This document shows, one piece after another, positions 54,877-64,000 of a stretch of DNA of 64,000 bases. The notes beneath the pieces were generated by a model. The model was given only the letters and a program-made list of their open reading frames with translations. It searched no databases and had not been told where the DNA came from. Numbering within the stretch: position 1 is the first letter of the stretch; each line of letters begins with the position of its first letter. The translations under genes were made by a program, and so were the position numbers. This DNA is from Hanleya hanleyi (Eukaryota; Mollusca; Polyplacophora; Lepidopleurida; Hanleyidae), in contig JAVTVY010033695.1 in NCBI GenBank assembly GCA_036873755.1, positions 83,865 to 147,864 on the forward strand, given 5' to 3'.

Positions 54877-54949
54877 GGTTTCGTAGTGTAGTGGTTATCA
54901 CGCTCGCCTCACACGCGAGAGGTCCTGGGTTCGACCCCCAGCGAAACCA
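54877..54949 (+). tRNA. tRNA-Val (anticodon CAC)
   Basis: 73-nt cloverleaf. The acceptor stem GGTTTCG/CGAAACC is 7 bp and perfect. The D arm has TAGTGGTTATCAC, the anticodon stem CTCGC/GCGAG closes loop CTCACAC with anticodon CAC at 54910-54912, the T arm is CTGGG/CCCAG with loop TTCGACC, and the discriminator is A. A-box- and B-box-like internal promoters are present (GGTTCGACCC-type B box), there is no intron and no encoded CCA. It lies about 230-370 bp upstream of the CHD1 promoter, on the opposite strand. Confidence 0.95.
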
Positions 54950-54951
54950 AC

Positions 54952-54958
54952 TTTTTTT
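54952..54958 (+). terminator. Pol III T-run terminator of tRNA-Val
   Basis: Seven consecutive T residues begin three bases after the discriminator base, the standard RNA polymerase III stop. Confidence 0.85.
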
Positions 54959-54959
54959 G

Positions 54960-57100
54960 TCTTCTTATCATGTAGTATCACTTCATTTCGTATTGGTCTA
55001 GTGTTGTGCCACTCTTTATCCTCTTTGTGTACAACTGAATTCACATTATTTAGGCGTATTCATTATTTCATTTTATCTGTTAACTTCCGTCATTCTTGAA
55101 CAAACGAAGGGATCGATCACGATGAACGATAGTCCGGGATTTATTTCGAGTTTATTTAAATTCGCGCGCAGATATATTCCACCAGGGTCGGAGGCGATAC
55201 ATGTAAAACGTGATAAATGTAGAAAGATGAGATACGTTGAAAAATAACTCTATCGGCCCCTAGCTGAATCGTCCTTCACAAACCAGCCGAAACAGCCGGT
55301 AGAGGGAGAGGAGAGTTCACCCCGTCCCAATGAAATATAATATATCTAGATCTCTAAATTAAGGAGATCTAGGCCCTATACTTTAATAATACATTTATTC
55401 ATGCTTTTCCGGAGAGAATGACAAATGTGATAATCTCACAACCAGAATGCACCAGAACGCAATGTTTTGCACCTGAAAATTAAAAACAAAAACAAAAAAC
55501 AAAAACAAAAAAATGCAGAAGGAACGTCTGCATAATAAAGCTTTATTAACTTAATAATAAGAAATGAAAGCTGAACCTATACCTTCTCAGACTACAGTTT
55601 GATAATTGGACAGGTCCATGCAGTCAAAAACACTCGGGACTGAGCTCCGGATGTAGGCCTACGTTCATCCAGAAGTGTAAAAGTTTTTACACATGGAAAA
55701 TATACAGCAAAAATGCAAAGCATCATTCTACATCCAGATTAAAAATATATATACGGTATATATATAGCGAGAGAGAGACAGAAACTCCCGGAAATATGAA
55801 GGGGGAAGTGAGTTGGTATCGTTACATTCTACAAAAGTTCTTCGAAGTCAAAATATTCCGTCAAAATGCACACCATGCATTTTCTAACTTTAGATATAAA
55901 AAAATCCATGAGCGACTATATATGCGGCATCAAAACACATAAAACAACCAAAAATACGAGCGATACAACTGAGTGATGATTTGCGATAATTTTCCATGGA
56001 TTATTACCCCCCTCCCCCTCTCCTTCCCCCTATCGAAAAATGCTTAGAACTGCATGCCTGGTCTGTGTCGTCTAACATGAGGTTGAAAGCCGAGATCTCG
56101 CGGATCCATACAGACGTCGCATAATACAGATTTATATATAGTTTTGATGTTTTTTGGAAAAGAGTGACAAATGCGTGATAATCCTGCAGAATGCACCAGA
56201 ACGCAGCTCTTTGCATCTGACAATTCCATTAATATTTCCAAGAGGGACACTCTGAAAAAATACTGTCTCTGAAAAAAAGTAGACAAATGTTTGGCAAAAA
56301 TTATCATGCACTATGGTGTGTACACATCTATACAGTTTCGTGTATTTCAGTTCTGGAACCAAATTATACCGAAAGTACGTTGATGTGTACAAAAGCGTGT
56401 ATAACAGATACACACCATGCAAGTGCTGTGAACGTTGTTTTTTTTTGTCATACCGTACTTCTGTGTACATTTTATATACAGTTGTTTGGAGGATGGAAGT
56501 CTTATGAAGTCCCGGTTCTTAAAAATAAAATAAATGTCTAAAAATAAAAATACATCTAGTTTGGAAAAGGGGACAGGTCCATGCAAGTAGAATATAAAGG
56601 ACACTTCGAGGCCAGGAGGATCCGGACTTAATAAGTATAAAGTGCCATGAACAGTTCTGGACCAAAGGTCTCCTTAGTTAGTAAGTATAAAGTAGCATAA
56701 ATGCCCAATCTCAGTAAACTCAGATATAATAGCACGGAATATTTGTTAGCCAGTCAGGTGGCTAGCTTGGCGAAACAATTTAAAAATTACGCCTACAGTA
56801 ATTAAAAACGATAGCACGTGGACCAACAATATCGGGAAACAGTACCGTATCTAAATAGTCCATCATTTCCAGGCAGTGTGCATGAACATGAAAGGGTTTA
56901 CTCCCTGGAACAGGCCCTCAAAACAAGAGTTTTGAGGAGTGTGGACAGTGGTATTACGATGAAGTGTCGAAATATGAGGTCTCTGTAGTTTTATATAAAG
57001 AATGGTGTTATATATAGAGACCCCATATTCGACACTTCACCGTAATACCACCGCCTCCCCCCCCCCCCAAAAAAAACCCTCTTCACTGTAAAAACGGCCA
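54960..57100. repeat. Upstream flank with a diverged duplication
   Basis: Modules GAATGCACCAGAACGCA with TTTTGCACCTGA and GGACAGGTCCATGCA occur at 55409-55490 plus 55608, and again at 56154-56230 plus 56570, in the same orientation. They define a roughly 750-950-bp diverged duplication. No gene recognised. Confidence 0.55.
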
Positions 57101-57115
57101 ATCTCAGGGAGTAAA
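56897..57115. mobile_element. Hairpin/MITE-like inverted repeat
   Basis: Inner arms of about 35 bases (TGGTATTACGATGAAGTGTC... at 56949-56984 against 57016-57050) with a loop of about 30 bases, plus outer TTTACTCCCTG (56897-56907) and CAGGGAGTAAA (57105-57115). No ORF. Confidence 0.8.
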
Positions 57116-57236
57116 TGTTCAACCTGTTATCAGTTCAAGGTTGAACCAATTTTTAATGACAGTAAACGTTTACCCGGAATCTGGTTGAACGTTTTCAGTT
57201 CGAATTCAAGCATATATTGATACTTGCATGGAGGTA

Positions 57237-57381
57237 AACGTTGAACCTGTTATTGGTTCTTCTTTCAACCTATAACTGGTTCTACGTATAACCACATGAT
57301 ACTAGCTTGGGCGTGAACGTTGAACCTATTATTGGTTCTACATTCAACCTATAACTGGTTATACGTTCAACCACATGAAAC
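57237..57381. repeat. 79-bp tandem repeat rich in GTTGAAC/GTTCAAC
   Basis: AACGTTGAACCT starts units at 57237 and 57316. Each contains TTGGTTCT, TTCAACCTATAACTGGTT and AACCACATGA. Further GTTCAAC/GTTGAAC words occur at 57120-57200 and 57715-57830. Confidence 0.8.
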
Positions 57382-57599
57382 TCCGTGCATGGTAAAACGA
57401 CACCAACATGACCGAAACAATGGGGTATGAATGTCTGAGAACAGGGAGTAATTTTCTTATTAATATTAAGTTAAATTCTGCAGACTTTTCCAAATAAACC
57501 ATGTGGTTATGCTTAAAACTGAATGTCCAAGTCGTTAATAACGCGTGTCGATTTGGGAAACTTCGCTGTTATGCACTTATTTTGATGGCATATTACTAT

Positions 57600-57945
57600 T
57601 TTCCCTCATAAAATAGCCTATCAACAGTCAGAAACAATCATAGAAGTTATCAAAAATGAAATACGTAATACTGTTGTGTGGGTCAAAATTATTCCCGATC
57701 GAGTATACGTTCAACTGTTCGGTTCAACGTATTTCCCGCCCTCGTTATTGTTTTTCCCGCGGTGGTCGTCAAAAGAACCACTTTTTGGTTCAACGTTCAA
57801 CTGGTCTATGGTTCAACTGGCCATCGGTTATCGTCCTTCGTTATATGAAGCGCCACCTGGTGGATTGCAGTGTGAGGAGGAGAGCGTGTGGTGTTGTTGG
57901 CAGCTTAACAATGAACATTACTCGTCCCGTTACATCTGTTTTCTG
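57600..57945 (+). other. Weak candidate exon ending at a GTAAGT donor; function unknown
   Basis: TTTTCTG|GTAAGT at 57945/57946 is a good donor on the plus strand. It may pair with an acceptor TTTCTCCTACAG at 59342-59353 followed by GA-rich exon-like sequence. A 160-codon open reading (57676-58158) crosses the donor and overlaps GTTCAAC repeats; it is not recognised. Could be an unannotated transcript running away from CHD1, or chance. Confidence 0.15.
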
Positions 57946-58159
57946 GTAAGTAATATGGACAAACAATTGTTTGAACTGCGCTTCAACACTGAATATGTTA
58001 CGCACAGAAATCTCGTCCCCGTTGCTTTCGCTTTATGTTTTGAAATCGAAGCCGTGTCGAAAACTGGGCTATGCTTCATTGTTCATTCTCCGTTCATTTA
58101 TTCATTGCGTGAAAGAATTTTGCTGTCTGTTGTCTGTTTTAATATGTCATTGATATAAT

Positions 58160-60340
58160 TTACTGTTACCACTTGGCGGCATTTTGCAATTTCCAATCAC
58201 TTATTACATTTAGCATGTCGTTTTTCCATACCAGTTGTGGATGAGTGCAATCTAAGGCCCTTACAGGCTATATAATTTCCTATGTATTTCCAAAATAGAA
58301 TTAATTAAACTGTCACTATCTGCATAGGTCAACAGCTATATACATATGGATACCAGTAATTATCAGCCGCGTTGTCCACAAAAATACTTGCAATACGCTT
58401 TGTGGATTGTTAAACTCTAAGGTCCTTGCAAACTAATATGCATTAATCTCCTATTCCAAAAAAAAAAATACATTAAGACATTATATAGTATTGTTCACTG
58501 GACATATTCCTATGCATGTTATAATCCTATAATAATTCAAAACATCTATTAACATTCAGTCACCCCTCAATTTTGCCTGAAATTCTAATCAGTCCAATGA
58601 ATTTATAATAGTTACATAATGTCGTAAGACTATATCAAATGTTGGCAACATTTTGTGTCCAATGGGGTAATATCATGTCAACATTGTGTAACTGTTTATC
58701 CAGCGATCAAGTGAGAAGTGTGAGAAGTCCAGCTGCCCTAGTGCCTGATCGATGAAGAAGTCATTTTGATGTTTATGAAATACACCATGATGGATGACAA
58801 GTAGTAAAGTGAATACATTACAAGTACATAATCAAAGGAAATTGATAAGACTTGATAAATGATACATCATAGCTGTACCATGTATTACCCCATAAAGCCC
58901 CCCCCCCAGCATGCCCACTACATAACCCCCACCATGCCCACTACACACACATCCAGTTAGGGGGGAGGGGGGGGGCGGGGTCAAGAGGCAAATGGATGAG
59001 ATTTACAAACATGCAACATAGGGTGGTAGCTACCAAATTAGTATACTATAATATCCATGTTAGTAATTATGATTTTTTTTTCCAAACCAGATAAGGGGGC
59101 ATGGTGGTAAAGTGTGTGTGTGGGGGAGGAGGGGGGGGGGTTCTGAAAATATATACTATTTTTATGTGGCAAGACCATGTGGGATTGATTTCATGAGATA
59201 TTCCCGAGGCAGGGTGGTGGCATGAGAAATTGCCAGGGGTTGCGAGGGGCCGAGTGAGTGAGTGCTTGTCATGAAAATCGGGATATTTCCCCCAACCTTT
59301 ATGAATAAATTAGTTATATTAGATCTTACTCCATTTAATATTTTCTCCTACAGAAAGTGTAACAGGGAGAAGGTCAGAAAGAAGCCATTTGTTTGAGTCT
59401 GACTGTTGGAGGAAGATGAAGGAGGCGACAGTGTATATGGCTCCCACAGAGTGAACATCATCATCTTGTAATGGATTTTATCGCGATTGAAGATGTAAGG
59501 AATAATCTGTCATTTTCAATGCTAATAATCAGATATATGATGCTCATAGACCATACTAAAACCAGCAACAAGAATGAACAATTTTGCCACTCTGTTGGTG
59601 AGTGGGGGGGGGTCATCAAGGCTTCATCTGCAGATGGCTCAATGTACAGTTGATGAGTTCAGATTTTATAGAATGGTACTTGCAAATGTAAGCTTGTATT
59701 GACAGGATAGTGAAGACAAATTATATTGCACAATTCTTTATTTGTTTAATAGGACCAACTGCTTGCAAGAAAGATCAGAGACACGTCACAGTGCGGATCA
59801 TTACATTACAGGGTTTCGGATGATACATTACAGGGTTTCGGATGATGGTGGAAGTGTGTGCATTATTTCATAACTTGGACTATGTAAAATAATTGGTCTC
59901 TGACATGCCTGCATCACAAGATAATGGCTACCGGTATCATTGGATGTGACAGAAAAGATGAAATGGTAATGTGATGCAACAAATATTCAGGCTAAAGCTG
60001 TGGTACCATATTACATATAGAAGAGGAACAAAACGGAACTGTGTTGAATCTTCACCATTCCTGAACACCCTTACAAAAAAATCAACCACAATGGCCGGCA
60101 TACTACTGGTGATAGAAAAGTGACACCATCGTATGCAAACAAAGTCTCATTACTGTGATAGAATGATGAACAATGTGCATATACCTGTAGCCCTCTCATC
60201 TGTTGAAGCAGATGGCCCAACATAACACTCTGCAGCTACATGTAGATGAGAAGACAAGGGTGTTGTTTACTATGAATTAACTGTGATGTTGAATACAAGA
60301 AAACAATGCAACACTCGATATATCACAAATCATCGATACA
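58160..60340. other. Intergenic sequence with no recognised gene
   Basis: AT-rich, with G/C homopolymer-rich patches near 58903-58980 and 59120-59140, and a short duplication ATACATTACAGGGTTTCGGA at about 59805 and 59823. A possible 3' splice acceptor at 59342-59353 is the only gene-like signal. Confidence 0.55.
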
Positions 60341-60344
60341 TGAC

Positions 60345-60403
60345 GAATAATTGACTTCAGATACAAAAGTCAATGTGTGAAGTCTGACCACCTTTACATG
60401 TAC
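60345..60403. repeat. 150-bp satellite, leftmost partial unit
   Basis: CAATGTGTGAAGTCTGACCACC corresponds to the CACTGTGTGAAGTCCGATCACC part of the array at 61860 onward. The array is cut here by element T4. Confidence 0.7.
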
Positions 60404-61766
60404 CAGGCCTTATTTTTTGACGCGAACGCTCGTTCAGGTTACGTGAAGGTTACACAAATCGTATTTTACGCGAACGGTCACCGTTCACGACGTGGGGCGA
60501 ATTTTATCTGCTAGCTTATTTTCATAAGTCGGCAGTGTCTGTCTGCACAAACTGGAAATAAAATAAGTGGCGACAGTTATATTTGCGCGTATACCGTGCA
60601 CTTTCTCTTTCTCCTATTGTCGACTGGCAGGCTAATTTACACGGCCGTGGTTGTTTGATAAATCATGAATTGCTTATGGCCTGGTTAAATTGTTTGTGTC
60701 GGAGTGGTTTCTTTTTCACTGGCCAGACAATTACGCATGCCCAGATGGAAATAGGTCAGCACTGCCATTTACAGCATGTTGACCTCAACACGTGCTGCCA
60801 GCACCGGGCGATCTCAATCATGAAGTCTGGTGATCACGGGGGGTGGAAAGACCGTCGCATGCAAATTACAACACCATCATTCTTGGGTTTTGTATTCGAA
60901 TGAACCGTTACCTTATTCTTATGTCATTGAAATAATGCCACCGTTTTGACGGGTATAAAATATTCATATGATCAAATAAATATGAACTCGTATTCAGCTT
61001 TGTTACACCTTTCACCCCTGTTGATTTTGCCAAGTGACTCAAGTGAGTCTATCCCGGCCAGTGTGGTTCATGTCCGAAAACAATGAAAACTGTGGGGGAG
61101 ATGGATTGTAGTTAAGTTTCTCCGTAAATCAAATAGCATTTCGTTGGTATTTGTTCTCTTATGAACAGTAAGATAATCTTTATTCTTTTCACACTAGTGT
61201 AATGTTCTCATTGTTTCGGGAGAATAAATATCTTTTTGTTTGAACAATGGGAAAACAGTTAATTGTGTATGCGTGCTCTTTCACCCCTGGAGTCAAAATC
61301 AGAATGGGACAGACATAAGCCTCATGGCAAACTGATGATACGGACTAGAGCGGGTTTACAGATTGGATTTACAGCTGTTCTATTAGAAATTAAGCATAGA
61401 TTCCGTCGGTTTATAAATGGTATGGCAATTAATCATTAGTGAATACACAATAGTCGTGTGACGGGAAAATATCACGATGTGGCTGTCAAGTGTCGTACTG
61501 TCCATGTCAAGCAGTTTGAATTTGTCACAATTACCGGGGCAAGAGAGAGCAGCGGCATTACGTCAGCGTGGTCGGCAGTTATTTTTTTCTCGTATATTGT
61601 TCGTGTCCTTGAGCAAATGGTAATATGTATTAAATTTACGTAACCTTTCACGTAACCGATCGGTTACGCAGCGAACTTGGTGCGTAACCGAACGATCGGT
61701 TACGTACGCAAAAAATCACGCGAACGGTAAATCGTTCACGCCAGATTTTGAAAAAAATAAGGCCTG
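60404..61766. mobile_element. CAGGCC-ended DNA element (T4), 1,363 bp, inserted in 150-bp satellite
   Basis: Left CAGGCCTTATTTTTT (60404-60418) is perfectly inverted at the right end (AAAAAAATAAGGCCTG to 61766). Further inside, GGTTACGTGAAGGTTAC (60437) is inverted as GTAACCTTTCACGTAACC (61640-61657), and CGAACGGT/GTAACCGATCGGTTACG palindromes cluster at both ends. The flanks share only TAC. A 106-codon open reading (60583-60903, +) is not recognised. Confidence 0.75.
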
Positions 61767-64000
61767 TACTCTGTACAGGAAGGTGGATATAAATTTTTAT
61801 TTACCATATTATGACTCGGTATGTTCCAGATCATTAATACATTGTGTAATATAATTTGATTCGGGTACATAAGTCACTGTGTGAATTCTGACCGCTTATA
61901 CTCTTTGTAGGAAGGTCTTACACACTTCAACTGTGTATTTAGGTCCCATAACTAAACTTTGATAAAATGCAATTAGCTAGCTCACACAAATGTTCCTGAT
62001 GATATTGCAATACATGAAGGTTGGACACACATAAACTATGTATGTAGGTCCTTTTACTAAACTCTGATAATGTGCAATTAACTGGCTCTCTCAAATATCC
62101 CTGATCAGTGATAGGTTGGACACACATAAACTATGTATGTATGTCCCATTACTAAACTGTGATAAAATGCAATTAAATAATTCTCTCAATTATCCCAGAT
62201 CAGTGATGTTAAATACATGTACTCGGAATGCATAGGTCGCTGTGTGAAGTCCGATCACCTATACTCTGTGTAGGAAGGTTGGACACACAAACTATGTATA
62301 TAGGTCACAACTAATATGTGATAAAATGCAATTAGCTAGCTCACTCAAGTCATTGATATTACATGTACTCAGAATACATAGGTCGCTGTGTGAAGTCCGA
62401 TCACCTATACTATGTGTCTGAAGGTTGGACACACATAAACTATGTATGTAGATCCCATAACTAATCTGTGATAAAATGCAATTAACTAGCTCACTCAAAT
62501 CAGTGATATAACATGTACTCAGAATACATAGGTCGCTGTGTGAAGTCCGATCAGCTATACTATGTGTAGAAATGTTGGACACACATAAACTATGTATGTA
62601 GGTCCCATAACTAATCTGTGATAAAATGCAATTAACTAGTTCATTCAAATCAGTGATATAACAAGTACTCAGAATACATAGGTCGCTGTGTGAAGTCCGA
62701 TCACCTATATACTATGTGTAGGAAGGTTGGACACACATAAACTATGTATGTAGGTCCCATAACTAATCTGATAAAATGCAGTTAACTATCTCACTCAAAT
62801 ATCCCAGATCAGTGATATTACAATACCTGTACTCGGAATACATAGGTCGCTGTGTGAAGTCCGATCACCTGTACTCTGTGTAGGAAGGTTGGACACACAT
62901 AAACTATGTATGTAGGTCCATAATTCTCTCAATTATCCCAGATCAGTGATGTTAAATACATGTACTCGGAATACATAGGTCGCTGTTTGAAGTCTGATAA
63001 CCTATACTCTGTGTAGGAAGGTTGGACACACATAAACTATGTATATAGGTCCCAACTAATATGTGATAAAATGCAATTAACTAGCTCACTCAAATCATTG
63101 ATATTACATGTACTCAGAATACATAGGTCGCTGTGCGAAATCCGATCACCTATACTATGTGTAGGAAGGTTGGACACACATAAACTATGTATGTAGGTCC
63201 CATAACTAATCTGTGATAAAATGCAATTAACTACCTCACTCAAATCAGTGATATAACATGTACTCAGAATACATAGGTCGCTGTGTGAAGTCCGATCACC
63301 TATACTATGTGTAGGAAGGTTGGACACACATAAACTATGTATGTAGGTCCCATAACTAATCTGTGATAAAATGTAATTAACTAGCTCACTCAAATCAGTG
63401 ATATTACATGTACTCAGAATACATAGGTCGCTGTGTGAAGTCCGATCACCTATACTATGTGTAGGAATGTTGGACACACATAAACTATGTATGTAGGTCC
63501 CATAACTAATCTGTGATAAAATGCAATTAACTACCTCACTCAAATCAGTGATATTACATGTACTCAGAATACATAGGTCGCTGTGTGAAGTCCGATCACC
63601 TATACTATGTGTAGGAAGGTTGGACACACATAAACTATGTATGTAGGTCCCAAACTAATCTGTGATAAAATGCAATTAACTAGCTCACTCAAATCAGTGA
63701 TGTAACATGTACTCAGAATACATAGGTCGCTGTGTGAAGTCCGATCACCTATACTATGTGTAGGAAGGTTGGACACACATAAACTATGTATGTAGGTCCC
63801 ATAACTAATCTGTGATAAAATGCAATTAACTAGCTCACTCAAATCAGTGATATAACATGTACTCGGAATACATAGGTCGCTGTGTGAAGTCCGATCACCT
63901 ATGCTATGTGTAGGAAGGTTGGACACACATAAACTATGTATGTAGGTCCATAATTCTCTCAATTATCCCAGATCAGTGATGTTAAATACATGTACTCGGA
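61767..64000. repeat. 150-bp satellite array, continues past window end
   Basis: CATAGGTCGC anchors at 62231, 62377, 62527, 62677, 62841, 62974, 63122, 63272, 63422, 63572, 63721 and 63871. Most steps are 150; a few are 133-164. The unit includes CTATACTATGTGTAGGAAGG, TTGGACACACATAAACTATG and GATAAAATGCAATTAACTAG. The left part is more diverged than the right. Minus-strand open readings (62292-62648, 63037-63627, 63600-63962) of about 50 residues per unit exist only because 150 is divisible by three. Confidence 0.97.

Noticed and set aside
57676..58158. 160-codon open reading on the plus strand
   Set aside because: Overlaps GTTCAAC repeats, no recognisable domain, and similar-length open readings occur in the other frames.
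62292..63962. Minus-strand ORFs of 118, 196 and 120 codons with 50-residue repeats
   Set aside because: Explained by a 150-bp satellite whose length is divisible by three; the frame breaks wherever a unit deviates. No promoter, signal or known domain.

Overview
The window looks like nuclear DNA from a mollusc, most likely a marine gastropod. The evidence is an intron-rich animal gene, a eukaryotic tRNA gene with a Pol III T-run, AT-rich intergenic DNA with many tandem repeats and fold-back elements, and two repeat styles familiar from molluscs: 'GTGAGTGAATATGATTTAA' SINE-like copies, and units ending in GGACGGACAGAC runs. No bacterial or viral gene is recognisable.

One protein-coding gene fills positions 1-54,600 on the minus strand: the chromatin remodeller CHD1. 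I could join 26 coding exons (43032 down to 445) with consistent phases, canonical GT/AG junctions and no internal stop, giving about 1,184 residues. In order these are a Ser/acidic N-terminus, two chromodomains, the complete two-lobe SNF2 ATPase, the acidic linker, an AT-hook-like basic patch and the start of the SANT domain. The rest of SANT-SLIDE and the C-terminus lie beyond position 1. A probable non-coding first exon ends at a GTAAGT donor at 54510. It carries a YY1-like motif, with a ZNF143-like motif just upstream, so intron 1 would be about 11.5 kb. Upstream of that promoter, in the opposite orientation, is a tRNA-Val(CAC) gene at 54877-54949. From 55 to 64 kb no confident protein gene was found.

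The introns and the upstream flank hold most of the unusual structure. There is a composite element built from 434-bp units (1.4-4.6 kb), and three elements that end in a GGACGGACAGAC run plus a hairpin (7.1, 12.6 and 14.3 kb). Several inverted-repeat MITE-like elements occur (8.4, 10.3, 18.3, 18.5-19.8, 22.4, 51.0 and 56.9 kb). Two satellites are present: a 55-bp unit array (44.0-50.0 kb) and a 150-bp unit array (60.3-64.0 kb). At least four 1.1-2.1 kb elements start with CAGG and end with CCTG. Three of them are inserted in the satellites, and three have short target-site duplications that can be read directly.

Some repeats touch the gene itself. A SINE-like copy lies against the acceptor of exon 14, a G-rich (transcribed strand) minisatellite precedes exon 9, and direct repeats flank exons 9-10. 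I see no new multi-gene system. The best candidates for something undescribed are the CAGG-ended transposon group, which has subterminal AAATTGAGTTT motifs, and the hairpin-tailed tandem-repeat elements.
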